A stretch of DNA of 64,000 nt. Source: Daldinia sp. FL1419 (Eukaryota; Ascomycota; Sordariomycetes; Xylariales; Hypoxylaceae). Below the pieces are notes generated by a model that made no database searches, was not told the DNA's origin, and worked only from the letters and a program-made list of their open reading frames with translations. Below are positions 1 to 11,411 of this stretch, piece after piece (within the stretch, counting starts at the first letter, position 1; the number at the start of each line of letters is the position of its first letter). The stretch spans positions 62,001 to 126,000 of the forward strand of contig MU623383.1 in the NCBI GenBank assembly GCA_025201765.1, in the 5' to 3' direction. Position numbers and translations under genes: made by a program.

Positions 1-1
1 T

Positions 2-1018
2 CCCCTCCCTTGTGATGACCAGCTGTGGAAGGCTACAAGTGGTGCTGAGGTTGGTAGGATTGAAGCGAACCTTATGTCAAATGGGATTAAGCCTATCTCA
101 TTCCTCGAAGGACTCAAGCGAACCCTTGCGGGGCATGAAGTACAAACAAACCCTTTCGGCCGACAGATCCTCATGGCCGGCTTGCTAAGCGTGAGCTGGC
201 ATATGAACCAACGTGACCTGCAAGTTAGCTCGCTCGGTGGTGGCGTACAACAAGCACTGGGCGGTCGTGATAAATGGCGATCTACGCTTACTAAAGCATT
301 CGATTCATGGAAGACGGACTTTGATAAATCGTTGCAACGCGCTGATACGATGGTCGATCCGTATAGCTACGACAAGCGAAGCGAAGCTAACGTGGTATTC
401 GAAAGTAGGACAGTACTACATCATCTAGCGCACATGGCAATGCACGTGGATATCGTTGACTGCCAGATATTTGCCCGCGCCAAGCGCTTGCTTGGTAGGG
501 CGATTGGTACACAAGATTTGAATAGCGCGCAGCGTAGAATGAAGGACCTCTGGGCACCGTCTGCAAAGGCCCGCGACGCCACATTTTACGCTGCCAAATT
601 CCTATGCTCGGTTTTACTTCCTGAAAATGCGGGATCACCGTCGGATGGTTACAGCCAACAATCAGGTATTTTGATGTACCTAGCTAGAGACGACGTCCTC
701 CTTAACCGGCCGTGGGTGCTCTACTTTGCAGCCTTGGTTGTGTGGTGCTACGGTTTCGCGCTGGAGGGCCCTTGTCCTGGAGTTCCCATCCCGAGTACTC
801 TCCAGGAGAAAATGAGTCATATGCGCGACTACCTCATGAGAGTTGGTTCGGTGGCGTCACCAGAAGACCTCAAAGGTATGAGGGGTATTAACAATAATAG
901 CACGCTCCTTATAGTTCTTAAGGACTCGTTTGAGTCGACACGATGGGAGCTGTTACACGAAGGAGCGACACTGCTGAGCAACTGCATTCAGCTTAACAGT
1001 GGCGCGACCGTGGTTTAG
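2..1018 (+). CDS. Fungal-specific transcription factor, C-terminal part (5' end outside window)
   Basis: The reading frame is open from base 2, so this is the 3' part of a longer gene; the ATG at 74 is internal. The visible 338 residues have the alpha-helical look of the middle/C-terminal regulatory region of zinc-finger regulators (C2H2 plus fungal_trans type): a leading PCDDQLW...A segment, a repeated pattern of conserved Trp (SVSWHMNQ, WRSTL, FDSWKTDF), a VLHHLAHMAMHVDIVDCQIFA helix typical of this region, and WVLYFAALVVWCYGFALEG near the end. The DNA-binding zinc fingers would lie upstream of the window. Expected role: nuclear transcription factor; its target is unknown. The family is a judgement from sequence character, not from a search; the alternative is a Zn2Cys6 rather than C2H2 regulator. 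The stop is TAG at 1016-1018, and no intron is seen in this part. Confidence 0.7.
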   Translation, partial: PLPCDDQLWKATSGAEVGRIEANLMSNGIKPISFLEGLKRTLAGHEVQTNPFGRQILMAGLLSVSWHMNQRDLQVSSLGGGVQQALGGRDKWRSTLTKAFDSWKTDFDKSLQRADTMVDPYSYDKRSEANVVFESRTVLHHLAHMAMHVDIVDCQIFARAKRLLGRAIGTQDLNSAQRRMKDLWAPSAKARDATFYAAKFLCSVLLPENAGSPSDGYSQQSGILMYLARDDVLLNRPWVLYFAALVVWCYGFALEGPCPGVPIPSTLQEKMSHMRDYLMRVGSVASPEDLKGMRGINNNSTLLIVLKDSFESTRWELLHEGATLLSNCIQLNSGATVV

Positions 1019-2459
1019 CAAAGCTCATTATACATTAAATACGAAAAAAAGAAGGAAAGAAATGTGGAATACACGGAAGTACGATGAACGAGAATCCGAG
1101 GATGGCTAACTGATGTATGAGAAAGAAGGGAATTATGGACAAGCGACATCGAAAACATTTCTTAGCGAGGATTATAGCGTTTACCAGAGTACCTGGACTT
1201 TTGAACTTTTCACTATTGTAACTATGCAAAAACCGCGATTTCGCATCATATACCCAACACGACGTAACGGTATCTCACAACTACACCGTCATCGCATTCG
1301 TGTGATATTTATTTGCTGCTCGACACGTATATACACAATCTACCAAAAATTGGCGAAGCTACAAGAATATTTGTTTCACAGCATGCGGAGGCCTGCACTC
1401 ATCGTTGCCATCGTTTTTTGGATAAGGGGAGTTTTGATGTTGATATTCCGGGGTTTAGGTGCCGACGCGTTCAGTTTAGCAGTTAGTGTGTCGGCTGAGA
1501 TGGAATCCTTCGGGTATTGCACATAGCGTTAACGCCGTCTTGGAAGAAGTGCAAGTGTTGTCGAATTCATAATACTTCTGCCAAAGCCCGGACATGTTAC
1601 TTGCTGCATAGGTATTCGTGAGTTGTCGTTGAGACTTGCCCCTACGCAGCGTTTCTATATGTGTAAGTACCATAACTATACTATTAAACATGTCGCCATG
1701 CGCTTAATGAGAACTACACTAGTTTTCAAGGCTGGGAACGTGGAGCGTGGAGAGAGTTTATTACCCCGTATTATGGTACATTTAGTCCTCCAGTATATAT
1801 CCTTGTTGGCTTGATAGATTTAAAGCTAACCCTCAAGGCGCCGTAACGCTAGTAACGCTAGTAACGCTAAGAAATATCCATTATTTACTTAACTGTCTCT
1901 TATAACAGTGTAGCGTGGCAGCTGAGTAAGAACTTTTAGCAGCTACTGGCTAAAATTGAGTAGATACCTCGGTACATACAATACATAGCGGATTGAAGTT
2001 GAATAAAGTCCGCGGGGGTCCCGTTACCTAGTAGCCCCTTATATTGTAGTTTATGAAGTCATTTGTTGATAAGAGCGGGATATTTGGGTTAGGTACCTTC
2101 AGATAGGTAGCAATATTCTGACTGAGACGGTAAGCTCAAGCCAGTACGAATCGGACATTTTTTAGAATTGGCTAATGAAAATGGCGCAATGGGTTAATCC
2201 AGGCCATAGAAGGGGCACATTTGCATTAAATCCGAATATGTACCATAATTAATTCCGAGATCGCACTATCTATAGCTTACACTAAAACTTACCTCTTCTC
2301 TCTAACCTACTACTACCTACCTCTTTACCAAATCCCGATCAGCGAAACGTTTGGTCCCTCGCAGCTTTAAGCTTGCATACCAACAAGTCTTAATCGCAGC
2401 CCTATTAGGAGAATCCAACAAGCGAGAGCTATTGCCTCTCTCTAGTACACGCCAGAAAG
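1019..2459. other. Intergenic region, no supported gene
   Basis: This 1.4 kb between the transcription factor and the F-box gene is AT-rich and holds only short, featureless open frames. It contains a three-copy 9-base tandem repeat at 1843-1869 and one copy of the palindrome AGGTACCT at 2091-2098. The pyrimidine-rich stretch about 2280-2340 probably belongs to the promoter or leader of the F-box gene. Confidence 0.6.
1843..1869. repeat. 3 x 9-bp tandem repeat (GTAACGCTA)
   Basis: Three perfect head-to-tail copies of GTAACGCTA lie in the intergenic region. It is too short to carry functional meaning by itself. Confidence 0.9.
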
Positions 2460-4262
2460 ATGGTCCTCTTAACCGAACTTCCACCTGAAATCCTGCAACA
2501 TGTTCTTGGCTATGTCGAACCCTCCGATTTAGGATGGCTACCTCGGGTTTGCAAGAATCTATACCACACTATCAATAAGAATAACTCACTCTTCAAGGTG
2601 GTCTATCTTAATAGTTACGATAATCCGTTAAATAAACCCATTGTGAATTGGGTACAGGCACTTCAAGATGTTGTCCATTTGCAAGTCATAGGTCGAAGGG
2701 GTCTTGTTCAGGATAAGGTATGGTACCTCCTTGGACTTCGCACGCTTACATCCATAATATCTGCCTGGTTCGTAATTTGAAAATGTCTAATATAACGTCT
2801 AACCATATCCTACGTAGAAGAACGAGCTATCCTTCGTTTATGATACTGTCAAGTCTTTCCTCCAGAATGCTGCCACAGATACCGAGCGATTTGAGACGAC
2901 AACCCAGAAGGTGTCTCGCAATGTTGACATTCTACGTTCCATTTTCAAGGATGGAACTAATCAATCTGCCTTTTTCTGTCGGTCTACCATTTTCTCACGG
3001 GCTCGAAAAGAATGTACCTGCTCGGAAAACAACGCCCCGTCCGTACAGTCAGACCGTCAGAAGAGTGCATACTTACACTGTCTTTTTGGGGTGCCAGTTT
3101 TATATGCGCACTTGGAGGCGCACCCAATGGGACAGCGTAAGATGAACCCTTTTGCCTGTTCCGTGGTATATGATTTGAGGCAGTATACAGCAAATACAAA
3201 ATGGGGTCCGTTTATGGATGACGATACAGACCGCGTAGACTGGGAGAAAGTCGAAGCAATCATGATTGTGATAGGAGCAAACTTACGGAAGCTCGAGATT
3301 TCGAAATTTCCTCTATGCAGAAGCTTTTGGGAGTACCCTTTCGCCGGAACATGGCCCCAAAGTTATATACCGCACCCCGCCTTGCGAGAACCGGATTCTC
3401 CGGAAGCATCGGGTGCCTTGGAGCTTCAAGATCCATATGGGGTTACTGGGACTTGGTTGCGTATAGTATGTTTCCTAGACTATACGGACCTTTTTGAATA
3501 TAACTTCTCTTCAGCGGGACCGCCACTTCCGAGGCATGTCCCCCGACCCGCACTCGAAGTTGGTCAGGCCACGCGTACTATCCTTATGAGGATTCGCGTG
3601 ACTAAAATCGAGCCCCCTGGACCTGATGATGGACAAGAACTACCAGTCGTGCATTTTGAGGGAAGCTCCCAGTCGCTCGACGATAGCTACCATGATAATG
3701 CTAACACAGAATTAAGAGGTATGTTTCTGTTTTCAGTTGTAAGGCGTTTGAAATAGCTAATGAGTTCTTGGAGAAAAAGGCACCGTTCGGTTGACCCGCG
3801 AAGGAGAGGTACGTTGGACAACCTTTTCGATATTCAATGGCGCAGAGAGATGGCGGAGCGAGAGTGTCCAGGTTGGTGGAGTCAAAAGCTCGAAGGGAGT
3901 AATGGGCAATTGGTTTGACAAGTAAGTCAATCAATCCTTGTATACCTCCATTGCCCCTACTTCTCGCGTGTTGGATATGCTAAATAAATGTCTCACCCAG
4001 GGATTTCGATCCACGTGGCCCGGCTGGACCAACTGCGTTTTGGAAACTTTCGGACGATACCAAGATTGAGTATAAAGAAAGCGTGCGACAGTTTATGCCC
4101 AACTACTACGACCTCTTCTGCGAGGAACATGCCGAGTATAACGGGATCGTACCGCTAGTAAGCGAATTGAGCGACGAGGAAGATGACTTTGAGGATGAGG
4201 AACCTGGACTCGAGATAGAAATCACGGGCATCTCTTGGGTGACGACATGGACGGATGAATAA
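2460..4262 (+). CDS. F-box domain protein
   Basis: Four exons: 2460-2717, 2818-3718, 3774-3921, 4001-4262, giving 522 residues. The N terminus LTELPPEILQHVLGYVEPSD...WLPRVCKNLY (residues 4-38) is an F-box, which binds Skp1 in SCF ubiquitin ligases; the remainder would choose the substrate. The C-terminal part is a module I recognise from a fungal F-box family: GTVRLTREGEVRWTTFSIF, RWRSE, GNWFDKDFDP.GP.GPTAFWK, then a very acidic tail (SDEEDDFEDEEPG). Each junction keeps frame (phases 0, 1, 2) and has a branch-like motif (ctaac near 2797, gctaatga near 3757, gctaaat near 3981). The third exon start could be 3765 instead of 3774; I prefer 3774 because it leaves a normal branch-to-acceptor distance. 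No leucine-rich repeats or WD repeats are visible, so the substrate is unknown. Confidence 0.85.
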
Positions 4263-4886
4263 CTTGGGCTCTTCGTTCGGCCTATTATTTATTTATTTAT
4301 CCATTCCCCATTATCTCATTATCTCACTATCTTATTATTTTGGTCTGGTTTAGTTGGTGTTTGGATAGGTGTAGTGTGCTTTACATGACGACTCCTTTTA
4401 AAACATCCTCGTAATGCCTATAAAATAAACGTACCTTGTTTATGGTAAATAACCAACTTATGAGTGAAGCCCCTGGGTCTATAGGTGATAACTACCTACC
4501 TACTATTAATATAAATATTAGCAGTGCATAATGATTGCATGTATTTTACTGCTAGTACTTGGCAAGTGCCAGATGTGATAGGTATAGGAGATGGTACTTA
4601 GGTACCTCTTATATGTTATATAAGCGTTGCACAGCAGTTATGGGCCGAGCTCCATTCATTTTTATGTCAACCTCGGCATGCTTGTCGATCTCGTACCGAT
4701 TATTATTATTATTATTAGGTACGAAGAACTCGTCAGGATTAGGACCCGTTAGCTTGTGCTCTCCGTTATACCTCTTTTTTTCTTTCTTTTTTAATTATAA
4801 CTACAACAAAACATGATGCTTCATCACTAATAATCGATCAATCAGCCAATTAATTAAGTTGTAGTTTGCGACAAGTAGTTGCCATC
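4263..4886. other. Intergenic region / pex12 upstream region
   Basis: AT-rich DNA with an ATT triplet run at about 4698-4717, a copy of AGGTACCT at 4600-4607 and a T-rich tract at about 4772-4795 shortly before the pex12 start. No gene is seen. Confidence 0.6.
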
Positions 4887-6185
4887 ATGGAATTCGTCAC
4901 AGCCCTTCGGGGCACTTTTGACGACCAGAAACCCTCCTTGTTTGAATTACTCTCAGAGCAACAGCTCAACTCACTTTTACCGCCGACATTACGATACCTT
5001 CTCACCGTCGCGACTCACCGATACCCCCGCTATCTACTACGCGCTCTCAATTCCTTCGATGAGCTCTACGCGCTTGCGATGCTCGTTATCGAACGTCATT
5101 ATTTACGAACACGCGGCGGTGGCTTTACCGAGCATTTCTATGGCCTCAAAAGAGAAAAGGCACTACAGGCCGAGGTCCCCCGTGCTACGGCCCGCGCTCC
5201 GGAACTCGTACGCGAAACCCTTAAGCTAAGCGAGAAGGATATCTGGAAGAACCTGGCCGTTATGGTTGGTATTCCGTACCTAAAGCGCAAACTAGATGAA
5301 AGCCACGAGATCGAAGCACCGCGAGCCCTTCTGGGTGCAAATTACACCCGTATGCCCGCGAACCCGACGATTAAACAGCGACTATTACACTACTACAAGT
5401 GGTTCATACGTAATATCTACCCGAGCGTACACGCCGCCTATTACTTCAGCATAATTGCTTTTAATCTGGCATACTTATTCGACGGCACCAAATACCACAA
5501 CCCATTCCTCTGGCTTATCGGCACGAGGATGCGTAGGATGAACGGAGCGGATTTCCAGGCCATTGAGGCTTTAACCAAGCCCAAGGCAGGAAATCCTCCC
5601 CTTACGGCTGCTAACCTCTTAAACCCTAGACTAATGGGCCCGAGGTTGCTAAGCAGCTTGTCTGTTCTGCTGCCGACTAGTATCTTCGCGCTTAAGTTCC
5701 TCGAATGGTGGTATGCGTCGGACTTTGCGAAGCAGTTGTCGAGAAAGGCGACTGAGAATCTCGAGTTACCGCCGCCTGTCGTATCTGGGTTGTCTGCTTT
5801 GGGTGTTAATGTGCAGCAGAAGAAGGGCCAGAGGACTCAAGACGAGAAGAACAAGGAGAACGGAGAGGAACGACCTAAGATACCATCGGCAGAAAAGGCA
5901 CCAATTGCTACTCCGTCGTTACTACCTATCTTCACTGTACCTGCGCCCGAAGATTCTGAGCTCTGTCCTATCTGTGAGGATGAAATCACAACAGCGACAG
6001 CATGTCAGACAGGCGTAGTATACTGCTACGCTTGTATACATAGGTGGCTCGAAGGCACGCACCAGAGGCAGGAGGATTTCATGGCCGATCAAGCTGGCAA
6101 GTGGGAAAGCGGCCAGGGTAGATGTGCCGTGACAGGACGTCGGGTCCTCGGCGGCACGGAGGGTCTAAGACGTATCATGGTTTGA
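4887..6185 (+). CDS. pex12: Peroxin-12, RING component of the peroxisomal receptor-ubiquitin ligase
   Basis: Single-exon gene of 432 residues. PEX12 forms with PEX2 and PEX10 the membrane E3 ligase that ubiquitinates the import receptor PEX5 for recycling. The N terminus (MEFVTALRGTFDDQKPSLFE) and the following LLPPTLRYLL, RYPRYLLRALNSFDELYAL and HYLRTRGG..TEHFYGLKR blocks are characteristic of PEX12. Hydrophobic segments lie around residues 170-205 and 255-285. The C-terminal RING (about residues 358-432) reads CPICEDEITTATAC...VYCYACIHRWL, followed by CAVTGRRV; PEX12-type RINGs are incomplete and are known to bind a single zinc. I start at 4887 because an ATG sits there in good context (gccatcATGG) and begins the conserved N terminus; no earlier in-frame ATG is needed. 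The gene is not physically linked to other peroxin genes here. Confidence 0.95.
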   Translation: MEFVTALRGTFDDQKPSLFELLSEQQLNSLLPPTLRYLLTVATHRYPRYLLRALNSFDELYALAMLVIERHYLRTRGGGFTEHFYGLKREKALQAEVPRATARAPELVRETLKLSEKDIWKNLAVMVGIPYLKRKLDESHEIEAPRALLGANYTRMPANPTIKQRLLHYYKWFIRNIYPSVHAAYYFSIIAFNLAYLFDGTKYHNPFLWLIGTRMRRMNGADFQAIEALTKPKAGNPPLTAANLLNPRLMGPRLLSSLSVLLPTSIFALKFLEWWYASDFAKQLSRKATENLELPPPVVSGLSALGVNVQQKKGQRTQDEKNKENGEERPKIPSAEKAPIATPSLLPIFTVPAPEDSELCPICEDEITTATACQTGVVYCYACIHRWLEGTHQRQEDFMADQAGKWESGQGRCAVTGRRVLGGTEGLRRIMV

Positions 6186-7818
6186 TTAAGATTCGAGATC
6201 TGGGTTATATTGCAGCTGCATGTGTCATTGGGTCAGGCACCGGCGTCTGGGGTAGCATCTAAAAAAAGCTACAGGCTAGGGGAGTTAGGTATCTGATGGA
6301 CAGCACGAGGCTTTAAGCAGCTATACCATTAATGAGCGACAATATATTTGTCAAGGTCTATTATTACAAGGTCGACGTCCGTCTAGATGGGCCGGTCTTT
6401 TTATTTCAACAGGCTACGGATGCCGACTAGAGCTTTTTGCAGAACGAACGAGTAATCTCGTCTATTGGTATTACAGGCGGGCTCCAGAAGAGCTGTCAGA
6501 TCATCCGCGCGAAGCTCTTTCGATGGTGTATAATTGCGATGATGATGCAAGCCAAACTCCAGAGGGCAATGGACCGGTTACGTCGGGTCTAGGCTTTGTT
6601 TACTCACCGACGAGGGAGATTAGAGCTACGACGGCGGATTCCATAAATAGAAGTAGGACGAGATCTAGAACTTGGTACGAAAATAAGCACCACGCTTTTT
6701 TTTGTTGCTCGCGCTGGAGACGGAAGACGCAGCAGGTCGGAACGGGCCTAGGATATAATAAAGCATAGTTTGTTACCAAGGTCTTTTTTTTTTGCTGCGA
6801 AATCTGGTCCGTAATGCACGCCCGAAGACTGGGTTAGGAGAGCAGGGGGTGACGAAGAGATGATTTCGTGCGTAGACTGAGCGACGCAAATTAAAAGTCG
6901 GGCGTCTGGACTGAGCGAGGCATTCTAGACCTTGGTTGATATCTCTCGTAACCCTGGCTCGCAGCGTTCTGCACTCGTCTTTTTTTTTCGGGCTTCGTTA
7001 TTACCCGGGACGCTGGGATGGGAAAGTTTTCGGGTCGTGGGAATATTGGAAGATTGGGATGCGGTTCACCTAACTGCTTCAGGGTCCCGGGGCTCCAACG
7101 ACCTTTTTTCCCGGACACGCGATGGGTTAGATGGGTAATATGGATAAAGTGCTCGGACGCTCCTAGGACTGCTGGTTGGTAGGAGACGCGAAAATGGGAT
7201 GAGGGTACAGGCTCGCTACCGCCATCTGCTGTGTTGTATGTTCTGCTTGGTTGGTTACTCGGCATGGATTACTGGCTACTCGATGCGATAGTGGCGTTCT
7301 GGGGACGAATGGACCAGACGCGCGTGTATACCTACCCACTCGCCTACTTCCTAAGTACATGCAAGCTAAGAAAATGACGACGATGGGAATGGTACGTTAT
7401 GGTATGGTATTGTTGATTAGGAGGCGAAATTATCATGGAAAAGGGCCGGGCGAAATCCTTCCCACCCCCCATCGACTCCGGGCCTAGAATAGGTTGGTCC
7501 TGGCTTTCTCGATGCAAGCGTCGATGGCGTTCGAGATTTCCTTTTCGTAGCTACGCGGAGCTAGTCCGTTTTGTGTCGTTTGGTTCTTGGGACATTCGCA
7601 TCCCATGTGATGCATCGCACGAGTTGGCTTCTTTCTATAAAGACTTGGGTCGTCCGCCGGTATCCATTAGACAGATAGACAGACATACAGATAGCTTCTT
7701 ATATATAGGCATCTACCTGCTTGATTCCAAGTTATCGAGAGCTTCATTTTTATCTCTATCCTCAACTTCGACTCTATTTAATCTATTTAATCCCCTAACC
7801 CACATCCCACAACCCAAA
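6186..7818. other. Intergenic region, no supported gene
   Basis: The 1.6 kb has mixed composition. Open frames on both strands (for example around 6523-6768 plus and 6891-7265 minus) show no domain or plausible codon pattern. T-rich runs occur at 6698-6706, 6784-6793 and 6979-6987. The last 200 bases act as upstream region of the DUF4360 gene. Confidence 0.55.
7636..7641 (+). promoter_or_regulatory. Candidate TATA box of the DUF4360 gene
   Basis: TATAAA lies about 180 bases before the ATG at 7819; a second TATATATA lies at about 7699. A pyrimidine-rich tract (7740-7790) just upstream of the ATG fits a fungal transcription start region. Position and motif only. Confidence 0.35.
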
Positions 7819-8542
7819 ATGCGCGCCACAACCCTCCTCCCCCTCCTCTCCGCCCTCGCCGCCGCCGCCCCGGCCCCCCTCACAACCCGAGACGCCCCAT
7901 CCCCACCCCCGCGCATCGTATCCGTATCCTACTCGGGCAGCGGGTGTCCCTCGTCCTCCCCCGCCGTCGACCGCACCGGCGGCTTCGACGACATATCGCT
8001 GCGGCTCAACTCCTTCGAGGCACGCACCACCTCCGTCGCCGACTCGTCCGTAAACTGCCAGGCCCACCTTTCCATCGCCGGGTCCGCGGCCGGATGGCAG
8101 GTCGGCGTCAAGGATGTCTATGTCAAGGGGCATCTGGACCTGGACCCCGGCGCGTCGCTGGATTATTACGTGACGAGCTTCTGGAGCGAGGATGCCGACC
8201 GGACTGTACGTTTCCCCCCTTCCTCTTCTCCCCGAAGTCTGCTCCACGGATATAAGATAAAGTACCTAAGCCATACCCTAACCCCGCCCCTAGTCCACGA
8301 TCCGCGGCTCCCTAGCCAACAGCGGCACCGCCCGCGTAAGCCAGGACGTGACCGCGCACAGCACCGTTCCCGACCCCCAGGTCGTCTACTCGCCCTGCAC
8401 GAGCGCCAAGGGCACCGTCGGCCTCCTCAACGTCAATTTCCGCGTCGCGCTCCAGGCCGACGGCGCCCAGTACGGCTACTTCGGCAAGGACCCTGACACC
8501 ACCGCCTCCGAGAGCTGGAGCTACGTCTGGCGCAGGTGTTGA
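7819..8542 (+). CDS. Secreted DUF4360-family protein
   Basis: Two exons, 7819-8205 and 8294-8542, encode 211 residues. The intron (88 bp, GTACGT..TAG, phase 0) has a ctaac branch motif near 8278. The first about 20 residues (MRATTLLPLLSALAAAAPAP) form a signal peptide, so the protein is expected to be secreted. The mature part carries GSGCP, SVNCQ, YSPCTS and a terminal WRRC: four cysteines placed as in the DUF4360 family, probably two disulfides. It also has VGVKDVYVKGHLDLDPGASLDYYVTSFW and an internal repeat-like beta pattern. The family function is not known. The codon choice is strongly GC-rich (third positions mostly C/G) compared with the flanking intergenic DNA, as in highly expressed fungal genes. 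The frame extends upstream of 7819 without a stop, but that extension has no coding character. Confidence 0.85.
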
Positions 8543-9085
8543 TTTGCCTCCCTTCTTGTTCTTGCTATTCCGGGTGCTTTGCTTCTTGTTACTTTGTTGG
8601 TTTGTGTTTAGTTTTGGTTTGAAGATGGCCGTGGATGCAAGATGGAAAAAAAAGTAAGCGAGCGAGCGATTCTTGTAGGATGGGTTTGGCAGAAAGTCTT
8701 GACTTTTCCCTGTTCCTTTTATTTGGCGGCATGGTTTGGGCTTGTATTGGACGGATTGTGAGTTTATTAGAAGTTTGATAGATAATAAATATCAACTTAT
8801 ACTTCAAGAATACTCGTAATCTCTTGCAGCTCGTTAGTATTAATTCGGCGGAGACCTCAGCAATTGACGTAGTACTCAAGTTACAAATGTTGATTTAATG
8901 AATTATTTACGTTACAAAATAAAAATAATCAAAACAAGGCAAGCGATGCAGCTTATAGATGTGATATTGGTTAAGTTATAGGTCACTCTCGATTACTGGG
9001 TAATCAAGCTCACAAATATAGTCAATAGCGCAACTGCAAGGGCTTCTTCTACGGCCGCCTAGGTGATAAAAGGTTGCCCAAACAC
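8543..9085. other. Convergent intergenic region
   Basis: Between the 3' ends of the DUF4360 gene (plus) and the TMEM16 gene (minus). AT-rich, no gene seen; both 3' untranslated regions must lie here. Confidence 0.6.
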
Positions 9086-11411
9086 CTAATTTTTAGCCAT
9101 TTTCGCCTGCTCAATTAGTTTGTAGCCTATTTCGATGGTCTCGTCCATTCCTTGTTGCCGTAACCAGAACCTGCAGATGTTAGCATGGAGTTCTCTGACT
9201 GGGCTGGTTTGGGCTCAAAAGATACTTACAGTTGTTCAGGGGTCCCTCCGCCGTGAGTAGATATCTCTCGGGCTTGTTCCTCCAGAGACTCCCGCGTGAT
9301 CTTTTCTCCAATCCGTGGAGTAGGAGGGAGAGGCTTCTCAATAGCTTCTGGCCCTAAACTCTCCTCTAATACTTGTTTGCGTATGGCAAAGCGCTCGGCT
9401 TTCTCCTTTTGAAGCCCAGGGGAGTCCAACTGTTTCAACGCATATCGGACTATAAATTGCGCGGCCAAATACACATGTTCCGAGAGGAGCATACTCAATA
9501 GTAGACCCCATACAGCAATGTTAGACGGGTCACCACCGGGACCATCCTCGTCACCACTGAAGAGATACACGATCGCAGGGCTCACAAGACTTCCAAGCCA
9601 GGATAAGAAGCCAAGCGCATTGAGCCATGGTCCAATCGAGTCGTCTCTCCAAGGAATAGGTCTCTTGCTGCTGACCGCAATTTTCATCGCATCCGAGCGG
9701 AGCTCGACCCAGTTGTTGACTAAGAAGCAAAGCGGCGTAAGTGGCCAAATGGCTGAGAATAGCGATAAATATCCAAATTGGACAACCATCTCCCTGTAAT
9801 CCACAGTTACGTCGTAGATATCAAGCCGTGCCTCGTTGCGAACCCTTTCTAGGAATTCATGTTCTTCCGGGACGTCACTAACGGTCAGTGTCTTGCCCTT
9901 AGATTGAACTTTCTTAACTTCCGTGAAGGCCTTGCGCTTCGCGTAGGGGACAACGGCTTCAAGTGCAAAATTTACGATCTGCGCCGTTACCGTAAAGTAA
10001 ATCATCTGCTTCCTGAGACGATCGGGATTAATGTGAAAGCCCTGGAGAGTAACAGACTCTTCGCTAGAGAATTGCTCGGCGGTAATCTTGAATACATCTA
10101 GGTACGGTACAAGAAGATTGCCAAAGGGCATGTAAACGAATGCGGTCAAGAAAAGAGGGGTGTAAGAGGTGATAAAGTTGATAATGAACAGCTTTTGAAC
10201 GAGGGCAGCGTGATGATCTATAGAAATTAGCAACAAGTAGTTTAAAATAGTAGGAAAATCCACTCACTGTCCACCGTCTTGTAATTTTCCATGTCTGTGA
10301 GCCTCTCGGCGAAATTGCTTAGAATAGTCGACAGCGCCGGTAACAATCCAGTAAGTATTATCGTAGGTGTGAACGTCTGAAAAACGAATTAGATTAAGTC
10401 TCGTATGGTGGATGAGGTTCTACAAACCAAGTATGATTGGAACGGGCCATTATAGATTTCAGTGAGGAAGATCTCAATAGAGAAACAGAAGACATAGAGA
10501 GCTCCGAGGATAGCCAGACAGCCTAATGCGAACGGAATCTGTAACAACTGAGTCTGTAACCTCTTGAGTGGAGGATAGACTTTAACAGCTTCGCCCGTAA
10601 TGGGATCCACGGCCTCGTGCTCCCATCTGAACTGTGTTCGGGGCCTCTGGATGCGAGATACTCCTCTCACACCCCATTGAACAGCGAGATCGACCTCCTT
10701 CTTCTTCCACCACTCAAAAAAGATGATAGACCAAAGGGAGCTAACGATCGCATAAAACCATGAATATTGACCAAGGATAAGCCAAGCGCCAAACCCGAAC
10801 GCTGCCGGGAATATCAAAAATGCGAAATAAGATTGCATGAACGCGAAGTAGAAAGCAACGCTTTCGCCGAACTTGTCGCGAATTTGGTCGAGATCTCGAT
10901 CATCCAAGAAGTACTTGGTACTCCATTGCTTGATCCATTGTCGGTTAAAAGCGTGGTTATGAAGCGGGAAGATGGATTCCACGTCCCTCCACATGCCAAC
11001 CTTCGGTGTAATACCCGCACCTCCCTCGTTCTTGGGTTTCGTGATCAGTAAGTAAACGGTACGGAGCCGCTCAGCTTCGGTAACGGGCTGATCGGCGAAC
11101 TCTTTGGTTAAATCCTTGTTAGGAGTGGTGATCCGCACACCGTATAGCCAATCTTGTACACGCTCGCGGTAAATGTGGGTTGTTAGGTGCTTTTCGGACG
11201 CTACTTTTACAAAGATTAACAACGAGTCGTCATCGCCATATCGGACTTCTGAGGCTAGCCCAACTCTAGTAAGAGCTTCGACTACCTGGCTGAATCCAGC
11301 TGCGGCTTCAGCTTTGTCGGTGGAAAGCTTGTAGTGAACGACATAATCTACGCCCATATTTCCACCGATATGGCCGCCATCGGAGGCGTAAAGAGACCGG
11401 AGGCTCGACAT
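9086..11411 (-). CDS. Anoctamin/TMEM16 family membrane protein (Ist2-like)
   Basis: Four exons on the minus strand, 11411-10428, 10376-10268, 10217-9230 and 9170-9086, give 721 residues, close to the length of characterised fungal TMEM16 scramblases. The cytosolic N-terminal region (about 1-185) ends in YFLDDRDLDQIRDKFGESVAFYFAFMQSYFAFLIFPAAFG, the start of the membrane part. Later segments match the family: TFTPTIILTGLLPALSTI, the HHAALVQKLFIINFITSYTPLFLTAFVYMPFG helix, VQFGYLSLFSAIWPLTPL, and VNNWVELRSDAMKI, where Glu and Asp correspond to calcium-ligand positions in this family. Known members are Ca-activated lipid scramblases or channels; yeast Ist2 tethers the ER to the plasma membrane. 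The tail is short, without the long Ist2 linker, so a scramblase role is likelier than Ist2-type tethering. The junctions (phases 0, 1, 2) were fixed by frame and conservation. Confidence 0.92.

Noticed and set aside
1113..1526. 137-codon open frame downstream of the transcription factor
   Set aside because: No domain, unlikely composition, and located in AT-rich intergenic DNA; no splice partner found.
6891..7265. 124-codon frame on the minus strand
   Set aside because: Pro/Arg/Ser-rich with no recognisable motif; probably a chance frame in the intergenic region.
7435..7818. In-frame extension upstream of the DUF4360 start
   Set aside because: It would put about 128 unrelated residues before a clear signal peptide; the TATA-like and pyrimidine-rich promoter text lies inside it.
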